Positions 1 to 7,930 of a DNA stretch of 28,036 nucleotides are shown here, in pieces (positions within the stretch are counted from its first letter, which is position 1; the number at the start of each line of letters is the position of its first letter). The position numbers and the translations under genes were made by a program. Under the pieces are notes generated by a model. The model was given only the letters and a program-made list of their open reading frames with translations, was not told where the DNA came from and did not search any database. This stretch comes from a bacterium. Lineage in GTDB: Bacteria; Desulfobacterota; Deferrisomatia; Deferrisomatales; BM512. The stretch lies in NCBI GenBank assembly GCA_009724975.1, contig SRXB01000003.1, positions 1 through 28,036 on the forward strand, read 5' to 3'.

Positions 1-750
1 CGGCTTGGTGGGCTTTTTCTCCACCTTTTCCACCACAGGCTTCGTTTCGCGCACGACCTCTATCAGGCCGCCGTCGTAGAGGTTCAAAAGGGCGCACCAG
101 CCGTTGAATTCGCCCTGGCGGGCTACGTCTACGACCTGCTTTACGGTTCTCGCCCCGTCTATGACGCGAAAGACCGCCTGGTCCTCCGGCTCGAATTTCG
201 GGCCGGGGAATTTGCCCTCTATTTTACGGAATACCAGCTTGTCGGAGGGGATTTTCCTCATGATGGCGGGCCATTCGTCTATCTGGCGGGACCCTTCCAT
301 CAAGAGGGCGTCGATGCTTAGCAAGGTGTCGACGCCTTCTTCATATTCGATGTCGCAGGCGTTGAATTTGTATTGGCCGCGCTTTAGCCGCATCAGGTTG
401 AAGGCCAGTTCGCGGCGCTGGAGGGCGAGCATCGCCTGGAATTCGCCGGTGCGTATCGCGCCCATTCTTATTAGGGTGTCGCCAAGCCTTCTGAGGTTGC
501 GGTTTTGAAGGTCAAGGGCGTAGTCGAGCTGTTTTTGGGTGATGAGCTCGGCGCGCACAAGCATGATGCCTATGGCGGTGTTGGGGTCTTTAGTGGGGGG
601 GACGGCGTCGAAGAGCTGTCCCCGCACGAAGCGGACGGATGCCCTGCCCTCTTCGGTGGTTATCTCAAGCACCCCTGTTTTTCCCTGGGAGGCTATGAGC
701 TGGAATATCTCGGCCATTCCGAATGATTCGAGTGAGCCTTCAAAGGACAT
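1..750 (-). CDS. DUF4388 (PATAN-like) domain protein, 3' end off window
   Basis: The frame is open from an ATG at 750 to the left edge, giving about 250 residues without a stop, so the C-terminus is missing. The start has a strong ribosome site (GGGGAGG, about 6 bases upstream). The first ~100 residues read as a DUF4388 domain: MSFEGSLESFGMAEIFQLI, then SQGKTGVLEI, then an RGQLFDAV segment, the usual 'gain-of-signal strand plus G-x-L/I-x-x-A' layout. A helical stretch follows (around residues 95-150), then a second globular part ending in a Lys/Pro/Val-rich linker (KPVVEKVEKKPTK). No signal peptide, so cytoplasmic. In this group of bacteria DUF4388 proteins occur with gliding, two-component and GTPase systems, but no specific role can be read here. 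It lies 12 bases downstream of the TPR membrane protein gene and is probably co-transcribed with it. Confidence 0.8.
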   Translation of the reverse strand, partial: MSFEGSLESFGMAEIFQLIASQGKTGVLEITTEEGRASVRFVRGQLFDAVPPTKDPNTAIGIMLVRAELITQKQLDYALDLQNRNLRRLGDTLIRMGAIRTGEFQAMLALQRRELAFNLMRLKRGQYKFNACDIEYEEGVDTLLSIDALLMEGSRQIDEWPAIMRKIPSDKLVFRKIEGKFPGPKFEPEDQAVFRVIDGARTVKQVVDVARQGEFNGWCALLNLYDGGLIEVVRETKPVVEKVEKKPTKP

Positions 751-762
751 TTTCTTCCTCCC

Positions 763-2553
763 CTAAAAGCGCTCGCTGGTGCGGGCCGAGATGATGTGGC
801 AGATGAGGGTTATCGCTCCGGCTACCCAGGGAGCGCCGGACTGGCCCCAGGAGAAGAAGGGGACCGGAGCCATGAAGGAGGAGATGAGCCATGCAACCGC
901 GAAGGCCCATACTACGCCGAATATAAGGTTCACCGTCCCGCCGGTATCGACTATGTAGCGGCTGAAACCCGGGAAGAGGTATGCGCCGAGTTTACGCAGA
1001 AAGCCGGTCTTCACCGTCCACTGCTGTATGGATTCCTTCATGCGCCTTATGCTGGTTTCGTCCATTCCGGAGGCGTTTTTGAGCGACCAGCAGGCGTCGC
1101 ATATCTGCATGGATTTTCCGCGCGGGTGGCAGCGCTGGCATTTTATCTTGCCGCAGCTTATGCAGCGTATCGAGAGGCGGTGACGCTTGGCGAAGTAGGC
1201 CGCGACGAGAATAAGGGTTATTACGCCGGCCAGGTAGAAGGGGGTTATGGTGAAGCGTTTGCCGCCCATTAGCCCCCAGGCGCTGGTGAGCCAGCTCGGC
1301 ATCTGCACTTCGGATTTCATCTGGCTTTTCATCAGCGCGTGCGGGATTTGCGGCTCGGCCAGGGTTATTTCGCCGGAGACCACGGGAGCGTTGATTTCGT
1401 AGCGCTTCATGGCTGCGGCTCCGGCGGCCTCGGCACGGGCCATCGCGTCCTGGCTTCTGGCGAGGTCGAGGCGGGCGGTGTAGAGCATTCCGAGGTTGTA
1501 CCAGATCATCCAGTCGTCGGGGTCCGCCTCGGCGGCTTTTTCATAGGCCTTTACCGCGGCGGCGGCGTCTTTTTTCTGGTAGAGGATGTTGCCGATGAGC
1601 TGGAGGGGCAGGCTTTCCCCTGGGAATTTCGAGGCCGCCTTCTGCGCGTTGTAGAGGGCGTTGTCGAGGTTGTGGGCGCGCCTTTCCAGGTAGATTCTGG
1701 AGAGGATGGCTTCGTATTCCTCTTCCCCGAAGGCCGAGCCGATTTTCTCGGAAATCTCCTTGCCCGCGTCGCCCTTCATCACCCTGTAGAGCAAAAAGGC
1801 GCGCTCTCCGGGCTGGCCGGTTATGCGGGCGCCTATCTGGAGGGCGGAGAGGGTCAAAACCATCAGGACCAGCGCCACGCCAAGGGGTACAAGGACTTTT
1901 TTCGGGATGTAGACGGAGTTTATCACCGAAATGGCGATGAATAGTATCAGCAGGCCAGGAAGGGCCGCGAGGACGGCGCTTGCGATGAGGATGAGGGCGG
2001 CGTAGGGCAAAAAGCGCCTCAGGCCGATTTTGAACATATCTTTGAAGTCATGGAAAAAGAGTGGGAAGTAGTAGGGGGTCATGGTGACGGTGAGCCCCAC
2101 CGCCACTATTATGGCGGCGCAGCAGGCCACCATCAGGGCCCAAACCGGAAGCGCCATGGTGAACCAAGGGTCGGCCCAAAGGGTGTCGTAGAAGGATTTG
2201 AGCGCGCTGAAGGCTGTGCCGAAGTCGGAGATGGAGAAGGCATTTTTGGCGGTGGCGGCCCAGACGCGGGGTTCTGCGGGAGCCGCTATTTTTGCGGCGT
2301 TGAGGTAAGCGGCGGCATCTTCCTTAGATGCGGCGGCCCCAGCTTCCGAGATGAAGGCGTTGGCGAGCGGAACCATGTCGGAGTACCCGCCGCGAATTTT
2401 TTCCATGTTTATCGCGGTGGCAAGCTCCTGGCTCCTGGCGCCGTCGGCGGCCAGGTTTTTGATGGCGGCTGGGATTTCGCCCGCGAGGGAGGGCCAGGCG
2501 GCGAGTGACGCGATGAAAACCCACAAAATCAAGGTCAGGCGCGCGCGTTTGAT
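763..2553 (-). CDS. Secreted/multi-pass membrane protein with TPR and zinc-ribbon parts
   Basis: Function not recognised. From the ATC at 2553 the protein has 596 residues. It starts with a basic n-region (IKRARLTL) and a hydrophobic stretch ending ..WPSLAG, a plausible signal peptide. A soluble N-terminal part of about 100 residues follows, then three or four hydrophobic segments around residues 125-245. Two to three TPR units (about 280-385, e.g. AAAAVKAYEKAAEADPDDWMIW) come next, then another membrane helix (~435). A Cys cluster CISCGKIKCQRCH..CDAC (about 458-482) could bind zinc, and two C-terminal helices close the protein. No ATG/GTG starts the frame. The nearest TTG (2532) is 28 bases from the AAGGAGG, whereas the ATC is 7 bases from it. 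Alternative reading: an error changed ATG to ATC. It sits between the DUF1844 gene and the DUF4388 gene, the latter only 12 bases away, suggesting one operon. Confidence 0.75.
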   Translation of the reverse strand: MKRARLTLILWVFIASLAAWPSLAGEIPAAIKNLAADGARSQELATAINMEKIRGGYSDMVPLANAFISEAGAAASKEDAAAYLNAAKIAAPAEPRVWAATAKNAFSISDFGTAFSALKSFYDTLWADPWFTMALPVWALMVACCAAIIVAVGLTVTMTPYYFPLFFHDFKDMFKIGLRRFLPYAALILIASAVLAALPGLLILFIAISVINSVYIPKKVLVPLGVALVLMVLTLSALQIGARITGQPGERAFLLYRVMKGDAGKEISEKIGSAFGEEEYEAILSRIYLERRAHNLDNALYNAQKAASKFPGESLPLQLIGNILYQKKDAAAAVKAYEKAAEADPDDWMIWYNLGMLYTARLDLARSQDAMARAEAAGAAAMKRYEINAPVVSGEITLAEPQIPHALMKSQMKSEVQMPSWLTSAWGLMGGKRFTITPFYLAGVITLILVAAYFAKRHRLSIRCISCGKIKCQRCHPRGKSMQICDACWSLKNASGMDETSIRRMKESIQQWTVKTGFLRKLGAYLFPGFSRYIVDTGGTVNLIFGVVWAFAVAWLISSFMAPVPFFSWGQSGAPWVAGAITLICHIISARTSERF

Positions 2554-2592
2554 GGTAATCCCTCCTTGCCGATGGCCCCTTGTGGGCCGGAT

Positions 2593-2895
2593 TTAACCCT
2601 TGGGGCTGGCGGCCCTCACATACATGAGCTTCAGGTCGCCGGTTAGCCTTTCCATGAGAAGCTGTTCTTCCCGCGTGAGGTTTCCCCTGGTTTTTTGGGC
2701 CAGCATGTCGATGAGGTCGATGGAGTAGCGGGCATGCGCGAGGTTTTTTGAGCGGACGCCGGTGATGGGATCGGGGGCCTCGCCCAAGCTGATGGCGGCG
2801 GCCTGCGCCAGACTTACCACAAAGCCGGAAAAATCGGCTTGTGGAAGCTCGGCGGCGTTGTTTTCCCCGCTTTTGGGCGTTTCATTCGAGGACAC
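2593..2895 (-). CDS. DUF1844 family protein
   Basis: A 100-residue soluble protein. The core matches DUF1844 closely: DFSGFVVSLAQAAAISLGE at about 20-38, then PDPITG, KNLAHARYSIDLIDML, and K/R-G-NLT-x-EE. This small all-helical family is widespread in Desulfobacterota, Acidobacteriota and related phyla and has no established function. The start is GTG at 2895, preceded by GCGGAGG at 6-base spacing. The N-terminal ~18 residues are low complexity (Asn/Ser/Glu) and probably disordered. It is separated from the upstream cyclophilin gene by a terminator hairpin and probably has its own promoter. The next gene downstream starts about 40 bases after it. Confidence 0.85.
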   Translation of the reverse strand: MSSNETPKSGENNAAELPQADFSGFVVSLAQAAAISLGEAPDPITGVRSKNLAHARYSIDLIDMLAQKTRGNLTREEQLLMERLTGDLKLMYVRAASPKG

Positions 2896-2910
2896 GAAAA
2901 CCTCCGCAAG

Positions 2911-2961
2911 ATTAAAAATCCAAAATCGCTGATTTCATTATGATTTTTAACCTAATGCAGA
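2911..2961 (-). promoter_or_regulatory. Possible promoter for the DUF1844 gene
   Basis: The AT-rich stretch between the terminator hairpin at 2971-3006 and the GTG at 2895 contains TAAAAA and CATAAT as -10-like elements on the minus strand. A TTGTGT lies 17 bases upstream of the first, just behind the hairpin. The matches are only moderate, so the exact promoter is uncertain; position and base composition are the main support. Confidence 0.35.
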
Positions 2962-2970
2962 GTAGCACAC

Positions 2971-3006
2971 AAGGGGGGCCTTGGCAAGAGACGCAAGGCC
3001 CCCTTT
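2971..3006 (-). terminator. Terminator hairpin after the cyclophilin gene
   Basis: A 13-bp stem (2971-2983 with 2994-3006, one G-T pair, ten-base loop) lies 12 bases after the stop of the cyclophilin gene. The stem is very GC-rich (GGGGGCCTTG/CAAGGCCCCC). On the minus strand the tail is only TTGTGTG, so termination may be imperfect. On the plus strand the tail TTTGCTTTT is better, but no plus-strand gene ends here. Confidence 0.7.
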
Positions 3007-3018
3007 GCTTTTGGGTAT

Positions 3019-3585
3019 TTACTTGACCACGTAGGCTTTCTTTATCGTGACGGCTTCAAGGGGTACGTCTCCGAAGCCGCGGACGTTTCCGGTCTTCACT
3101 GCGGAGATTTTGTCGACCACTTCGAGGCCCTCGACGACTTTTCCGAAAACGGCGTAGCCCCAGCCGCGCATGTCTTTTGATTTGAAGTTCAAAAAGTCGT
3201 TGTCCACCGAGTTGATGAAGAACTGGCTGGTGGCGCTGTTGGGGTCGTTGGTGCGGGCCATGGCTATGGTTCCGCGCTTGTTCAAAAGGCCGTTGTCGGC
3301 CTCGATCTGGATCGGGGCGTTGCCTTTTTTGGGGGCCATGTCGGGGGTGAAGCCGCCGCCCTGGACCATGAAGCGGGGAATGACGCGGTGGAAGATAAGT
3401 CCGTCGTAGTAGCCCGCGTTTACGTAATCGAGGAAGTTCTTGACGGTGACGGGGGCTTTTTCCTGCTCCAGCTCGATTATCATCTTGCCCATGCTAGTCT
3501 CCAGCGCCACCTTGGGTTTGTCGGCGGCGAATGAGGCCGTGGCGAAGGCGATCAGCACGAGGGCCGCTGCGAATATCTTCTTCAT
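3019..3585 (-). CDS. ppiA: Periplasmic cyclophilin-type peptidyl-prolyl isomerase
   Basis: The 188-residue protein has a clear Sec signal peptide (MKKIFAAALVLIAFATASFA, cleavage near residue 20) followed by a compact cyclophilin domain. Family motifs visible are the FHRV..RFMVQGGGF catalytic loop with its Arg, AMARTNDPNSATSQFFIN, and the FGKVVEGLEVVDKI C-terminal strand. It catalyses cis-trans isomerisation of X-Pro bonds in exported proteins. Length matches bacterial PpiA. It is the last gene of a three-gene envelope operon, 18 bases after the deacetylase gene, with GGAGC as ribosome site and a hairpin terminator just after the stop. An ordinary member of its family. Confidence 0.93.
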   Translation of the reverse strand: MKKIFAAALVLIAFATASFAADKPKVALETSMGKMIIELEQEKAPVTVKNFLDYVNAGYYDGLIFHRVIPRFMVQGGGFTPDMAPKKGNAPIQIEADNGLLNKRGTIAMARTNDPNSATSQFFINSVDNDFLNFKSKDMRGWGYAVFGKVVEGLEVVDKISAVKTGNVRGFGDVPLEAVTIKKAYVVK

Positions 3586-3603
3586 GGGGTGCTCCTTTTC
3601 AAT

Positions 3604-4653
3604 TCAATTGGAATTTTCAGGGTTTATAACTATCCACGCGGCGAAGGCCCACTTGCCCGTGGTTTTGTTCTTCAAGGTGACCCTTATGCGGTTGACGCGG
3701 TTTTTCACCGCCGTCCCCTCGGCTGTTATGAGGCCTGTAGCCTGGTCGAAAGAGGCCTTAAGCCTCCCCTTCTCGCTGACAAAGACGCTCACTTCGCCCT
3801 CTTTGTATTTTTGCGGGTCTTTGACGCGCGCCCTCACAGCCTGTATTACCCCGCCCTTAACGGGACCGGCCTTCGGGGAGACTTCGTAGAGGTCAAGGGG
3901 CTCGTAGCCCATGCGCTCGTGGAAAAGACCGAGGTCGGAGACGGCTCCCACCACCGCGAAGCGCGGTATGGCGAATTTGTCCTGCGCTTGCGAGGCGGCC
4001 CCCGCGTCCTGGGTGAAGCCCAGGGCGTATCCGGCGGCCCTGGCCTCGGCCAGCACCGTTTCGTTGAACTCGCCGTAGGGGTAGGTGAACCACTTTGGAT
4101 CGAACCCCTCCCTCCTTAACACCTCGCGGGAGGCGTAAAGCTCGTCGCGGATTCTGGCCATATAGGCGCTTTCGTTCTCACCTTTTAGGGGAGCGCCCAT
4201 GCGCGAGTGCTCGGAGCCGTGGCAGAGTATCTCCACCCCCGCCATTTGCAGCTCTTTGAGCTGGGCCCACGTCGCGTAGTCGCCCCAGCCCCGCTCCACC
4301 GGCCCCGTGGAGACGGTCATCGCGAAAGGGTAGCCGAATTCCTTGAGTATGGGCCAGGCGTTTTGGATTACCGACCTGTAGCCGTCGTCGAAGTGAATTA
4401 CGACGCTCTTTGGCGGTATCTCCTCGCCCCTCAGCAGGAAGCCTTCGAGCTTTTTGGTGGAGATGACGGTGAAGCCGCTATCTTTGAGCCATTTCATCTG
4501 CGAGCGGAATATATCCACGTCGACGTTGGTGGAAGGGTAGCGGGAATCGCCCACGCGGTGGAAGATAAGCGCGCGCGCGTCGCCCTGCGCCAGGGCCTCG
4601 GAGGCTAAAAGCAACAGAAGTAAAGCCGCAAGCCTGTAAAAGAGGGGGCGCAT
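3604..4653 (-). CDS. Secreted polysaccharide deacetylase (NodB domain)
   Basis: The 349-residue protein has a signal peptide (residues 1-22, poly-Leu core) and a carbohydrate esterase 4 domain at about 25-215. The metal site is complete: HFDDGY (Asp89/Asp90), then HGSEH giving His145 and His149. The later TYPYGE motif is also present. The opening ALIFHRVG matches deacetylases that begin with a short 'YHrv' strand. The family removes N- or O-acetyl groups from polysaccharides such as peptidoglycan or biofilm glucan; the substrate here is unknown. The C-terminal ~110 residues look like an all-beta domain (VSPKAGPVKGGVIQAVRARV, IRVTLKNKTTGKWAFAAWIV), possibly sugar-binding. One base separates it from the Bax-like glucosaminidase gene, which supports a joint role on the cell wall or an exopolysaccharide. 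Confidence 0.9.
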   Translation of the reverse strand: MRPLFYRLAALLLLLLASEALAQGDARALIFHRVGDSRYPSTNVDVDIFRSQMKWLKDSGFTVISTKKLEGFLLRGEEIPPKSVVIHFDDGYRSVIQNAWPILKEFGYPFAMTVSTGPVERGWGDYATWAQLKELQMAGVEILCHGSEHSRMGAPLKGENESAYMARIRDELYASREVLRREGFDPKWFTYPYGEFNETVLAEARAAGYALGFTQDAGAASQAQDKFAIPRFAVVGAVSDLGLFHERMGYEPLDLYEVSPKAGPVKGGVIQAVRARVKDPQKYKEGEVSVFVSEKGRLKASFDQATGLITAEGTAVKNRVNRIRVTLKNKTTGKWAFAAWIVINPENSN

Positions 4654-4654
4654 T

Positions 4655-5722
4655 TTAGAGGTTGTAGAGGTTTTCTTCGATTTTGCCGAAGTGTCCGACC
4701 AGCGATTCCTCGCCTATGGGCACTATCACCGAATCGTCGTAGCGGGCGAGGTTGTTTTGCCTGATTATGAGGCGAATGTCTTCAACATACTCGGCCCCGC
4801 GAGTGCTGTAGCGCAAAAGCCCCTGCGCGAGCCTCTGGGAATCGAGCTTTTCGCCCTTTTCGCGAAGCTCCGAGCGTATCTGGCGAAAATCGCCGTAGGC
4901 CGAGAAGGTGTTGAGGTTTTTTATGTAGGAGTCGACCGACTGCGCGATGGTCGGGTAGCGGGCGAGGCCGTATTTCTTGTCGAGGTCGCTTCTGGCGGGG
5001 ACTATTCCCTTGGTTGGGGAGAAGCTCCACTGGCCGAAGAGGTTGTTGCCCTCATTGGCGAAGCGCGACCCTCCCCACGCCGATTCGCTGGCGGCCTGGG
5101 CCACCGCGAGGCTTGGAGGAACTATGTCGACCCTGTGCAGGAGCGATTTGACCAGCTTTTGGGGGTCCTTCTCGATGAGCCGACCGGCCGAGGAGGCCAA
5201 ATCGTAGCACTCGGCGCTCTCAAGGAGGAAAGACTTTTCGGCGGCGTCTGGAGCCAGCCCCTTCCCCAGTTTTTCCAGCAGGGAGAGGAGTCCCTCTCGC
5301 CTTTGGGCTATTTTTTCGTTCGCGGCCACTACGTGCGGCAGGACCGAGAGGATGAAAAGCTCTTTGCGCTTCTTGGCGGGAAGGTCGGAGATTCCCTTGG
5401 GAATCGAAAGGGGGGCGAAGCCCGGCACCGAGGTTTCGTCGTCAAAGCCCGACCAGACGTTTTTGACTATCTTGGAAAGGGCCTTCAGGTCGGTGGGGTG
5501 CAAGGTGAAGAACCCGCGCCTTGCCGGTTCCGGCTGGACAGCTTCGGCTTCGGGCGCGGCAATTCCTTGCGGCGCGGCCTCCGTGACGGAGGCGACGGCG
5601 ACTTTTGCCTCGCGGTGTTCAACGGTCTCGGCGTAGCGCAAAACAACTCCCGCCGCTACCAGTATGAAGAGCGGCAGGAGAACCGACAGCGTTCGCCGGA
5701 TGCCCGCCTTTGTAATGCTCAT
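4655..5722 (-). CDS. Membrane-anchored Bax-like glucosaminidase
   Basis: The 355-residue protein has an N-terminal membrane anchor or uncleaved signal (about residues 11-28), a Pro/Ala-rich linker (45-68), and a C-terminal glucosaminidase/Bax domain. The catalytic region is ASESAWGGSRFA (Glu213 as the likely acid) followed by GNNLFGQWSF, both typical of the family, with the later YPTIAQSVDSYIKNLN helix. It is expected to cleave peptidoglycan glycan strands in the periplasm. It is the first gene of the operon with the deacetylase and cyclophilin, and its ATG lies about 50 bases downstream of a good promoter. The ribosome site (AAAGGAC) is weak and rather far from the ATG. E. coli Bax is shorter; the extra length here is the 60-100 residue linker. 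Confidence 0.87.
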   Translation of the reverse strand: MSITKAGIRRTLSVLLPLFILVAAGVVLRYAETVEHREAKVAVASVTEAAPQGIAAPEAEAVQPEPARRGFFTLHPTDLKALSKIVKNVWSGFDDETSVPGFAPLSIPKGISDLPAKKRKELFILSVLPHVVAANEKIAQRREGLLSLLEKLGKGLAPDAAEKSFLLESAECYDLASSAGRLIEKDPQKLVKSLLHRVDIVPPSLAVAQAASESAWGGSRFANEGNNLFGQWSFSPTKGIVPARSDLDKKYGLARYPTIAQSVDSYIKNLNTFSAYGDFRQIRSELREKGEKLDSQRLAQGLLRYSTRGAEYVEDIRLIIRQNNLARYDDSVIVPIGEESLVGHFGKIEENLYNL

Positions 5723-5772
5723 TTCTTTATCAACAGTCCTTTAAACTCGAATACAGACAACACAAGTTGAGT

Positions 5773-5802
5773 ATTTTACATAAAACCACAGCCGTTTGTC
5801 AA
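5773..5802 (-). promoter_or_regulatory. Sigma-70 promoter for the bax-deacetylase-ppiA operon
   Basis: On the minus strand TTGACA (5802-5797) is followed after 18 bases by TAAAAT (5778-5773). The -35 is perfect and the -10 matches 5 of 6. It lies about 50 bases upstream of the Bax-like ATG in the AT-rich gap 5723-5885. The rest of that gap shows no ORF and no convincing terminator for the feo operon. Confidence 0.7.
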
Positions 5803-5885
5803 TAATTCAAACCTTCAAGGATTATTGCAAGTTGCGCGATTCAAAGAAAAGAAGCGCTATTGGATTAAACCGGCCACCAATTGAC

Positions 5886-6047
5886 TTAATTTTTCTTTTT
5901 GCAAGCTCCGCAGTTCTCGCACCCGGTGCAGTTCGTAAGCGCCGCTCGGCAGCGCGGGCAAAGGAGTATCAGGGGGTCTGATACCGGCAGGCCGCAGGAG
6001 GGGCACTTTCTTTGTGCGATCTTTGTCTCGTTCTCTTTCCCTGCCAT
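5886..6047 (-). CDS. Small zinc-ribbon protein at the end of the feo operon
   Basis: A 53-residue cytoplasmic protein starting MAGKENETKI at an ATG preceded by AGGAGGAGG. It carries eight cysteines in three groups: CPSCG (15-18), CPRC (30-33), and a C-terminal CTGCENCGAC run (40-49), ending in Lys-Lys-Lys-Asn. The first two CxxC pairs form a classic zinc ribbon; the third group could bind a further metal. It begins 11 bases after the feoB stop, so it is surely co-transcribed under Fur control. Small Cys-rich partners of FeoB (FeoC, or the zinc-ribbon proteins seen beside feoB in anaerobes) are known, but this is not a recognisable FeoC. A role in regulating or metallating FeoB is inferred from position only. 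Confidence 0.8.
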   Translation of the reverse strand: MAGKENETKIAQRKCPSCGLPVSDPLILLCPRCRAALTNCTGCENCGACKKKN

Positions 6048-6058
6048 CGGACCTCCTC

Positions 6059-7915
6059 CTAAAGCACTATCTGGGCGAGGATTCCTCCGACCGAGAAGGC
6101 GAGGACCCACGACCCCAGCCAGATGTAGATGCCCTGCCTGAACCCCCTCTCCTTGAAAAGGACCATGAGGCTGGCGATGCAGGGTACGAAGAGGGTTATC
6201 GTCACGAGCGAGACGACCGTCTGCCACGGCGAGAGGGAGAGCTCCATAAGACCAGCCGCGCCGAAATCGCGCCTGACCATACCCATTATGAAGGCGGTGG
6301 CGGCCTCGCCCGGGAGTTTGAGCCAGCCCTCGGTGAGTGGAGAGAGGAACTTTTGCCAAAGATCCAGCAAACCGCTCTGGAGCATCAGCGTCACCCCCAG
6401 CGCGCCAGCCATGAACCAGGGCCAAGCCTCCTTCATGAAGAAGAAGGTGCGCATGCCGGTCTTGCGAAGGACGTTCGAGGGCTTCGGCAGGCGCATGGGG
6501 GGCAGGTCGATTAAAAGCGGGGTGGTTTCGCCCGGAACGGCCCTTCCCATCACCGTTCCGACCGCAACGAGGCAGGCGAAGATGACCAGGCCGTAGGCGG
6601 CGGTGTATTTCGGCCCTATGGAGGCCAGCATTCCGGTTATTACGCCTATCTGCGCCGAGCAGGGTATGACGAAATTGAGTATGGCGGTGGCTATCGTCCG
6701 CTCGCGGTTGGAGCCGAGTATGCGGGTGGTGATGGTGCCGAGCTGGACGCACCCGAAGCCGAGGATTATCGGGATTACGGCCCTGCCGTTGAGGCCGATG
6801 GAGCTCATCACCCTGTCCACGAAGGCCGCAAGGCGCGGCAGGTAGCCGGAATCCTCCAGGAGGGAGAGGGTGAGGTAAAAACCGGCCACGAGCGGGAGCA
6901 AAAGTCCCAGAAGGTAGGTTACCGTCATGGTGAGTACGCCGAACTCGCCCACCAGCAGGACCCCCAAAAACCCGTCGGGAGATATGAAGCGGGCCACGGC
7001 CCCCCTGACCCAGGGCTCGTAAAGCCCCTGCATTATCTTCTCTTCCGTTACCCCCACCACCTCGCCCGCGATGAGGACTCCAACAAGCTCGTAGGATCCC
7101 CACAGGACCAGAAAGAGAATAACGAGGCCGCTGAAGGGCGAGAGACAAAGGGCCCCTATCGCGGAACGAAGCGCCCCCCCTCCCGCGGGGCGGCTGACCG
7201 CCTTCTCGACCACCTCGTTGACCCTCGCGCGGCGAAGGATGTAAATCTCCTCGCGTCCCTTCTCCCCTCCGCTGAGGTGGACGCCGTGAATTCCGGCCAC
7301 GACCTCGTCGCCCTCGGCCACCATCAGCGCTTCTGGCCGCTCGTCGATGCGGTCCAAAAGGGCGGTGACGCGTTTTTCGATCTCGGGCGTAGGTATTCCG
7401 GGCCTTGCGCGCTCCACGGCGGCCAGCACCTCGGCGATTCCCCTGCCCGCGACGGCGGTGCAGGGAATGACCTCGACCCCAAGAAGCTCGGAGAGGCGGC
7501 CCGCGCCTATCTTCAGCCCCAGCCCCTCGGCCTCGTCGGCGAAGTTAAGGGCGACGACCACGGGGATGCCCATGTCTATTATCTGGATTGTGAGGAAGAG
7601 GTCGCGTTCGAGGTGGGTGGAATCGACTACGTTCACCACCACGTCTGCGTCGAGGATGACGTCACGAGCCACGCGCTCCTCGTCGTTGAAGGAGCCGACG
7701 CCGTAAACGCCCGGGGTGTCGAAGAGCGCCCAGTCGCCCACCTTGCCCGCCAGAACCTCGACGGTTGTGCCGGGAAAGTTGGAGACTTCGACATACATGC
7801 CGCTGAAGGCGCCGAAAAATACCGATTTGCCGACATTCGGATTACCGGCCAGAACGAGCTTTTTCCTCCCCTCCGCGCTTAACTGCGGGGGTGAGTGTGT
7901 GTGTGCGCCGCCCAT
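6059..7915 (-). CDS. feoB: Ferrous iron transport GTPase FeoB
   Basis: The 618-residue protein imports Fe(II) across the inner membrane. The N-terminal GTPase shows G1 GNPNVGKS (24-31), NFPGTT (46-51), G3 DTPG (66-69) and G4 NFAD (124-127). A helical insert follows, then about eight membrane helices from residue ~250 to the end. The two Gate regions are present with their conserved cysteines: LNGRAVIPIILGFGCVQLGTI and, further on, IPCSAQIGV. It is shorter than E. coli FeoB (773) and has the variant form common in anaerobes. The N-terminus carries a short His-containing tail (GGAHTHS) not seen in E. coli. ATG 7915 lies 15 bases after the feoA stop; feoA is upstream and the zinc-ribbon gene downstream. 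Fur control is expected from the operator upstream of feoA. Confidence 0.95.
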   Translation of the reverse strand: MGGAHTHSPPQLSAEGRKKLVLAGNPNVGKSVFFGAFSGMYVEVSNFPGTTVEVLAGKVGDWALFDTPGVYGVGSFNDEERVARDVILDADVVVNVVDSTHLERDLFLTIQIIDMGIPVVVALNFADEAEGLGLKIGAGRLSELLGVEVIPCTAVAGRGIAEVLAAVERARPGIPTPEIEKRVTALLDRIDERPEALMVAEGDEVVAGIHGVHLSGGEKGREEIYILRRARVNEVVEKAVSRPAGGGALRSAIGALCLSPFSGLVILFLVLWGSYELVGVLIAGEVVGVTEEKIMQGLYEPWVRGAVARFISPDGFLGVLLVGEFGVLTMTVTYLLGLLLPLVAGFYLTLSLLEDSGYLPRLAAFVDRVMSSIGLNGRAVIPIILGFGCVQLGTITTRILGSNRERTIATAILNFVIPCSAQIGVITGMLASIGPKYTAAYGLVIFACLVAVGTVMGRAVPGETTPLLIDLPPMRLPKPSNVLRKTGMRTFFFMKEAWPWFMAGALGVTLMLQSGLLDLWQKFLSPLTEGWLKLPGEAATAFIMGMVRRDFGAAGLMELSLSPWQTVVSLVTITLFVPCIASLMVLFKERGFRQGIYIWLGSWVLAFSVGGILAQIVL

Positions 7916-7930
7916 TATAGGCTTCTTTCC

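Noticed and set aside
4691..5770. Plus-strand ORF (359 codons) opposite the Bax-like gene
   Set aside because: A GC-bias shadow. The minus strand has clear family motifs and a promoter; the plus ORF has none.
5886..7148. Long minus-strand ORF (420 codons) overlapping feoB in another frame
   Set aside because: Only its last 53 codons are real (the zinc-ribbon protein). The rest is Arg/Pro/His-rich out-of-frame feoB sequence.
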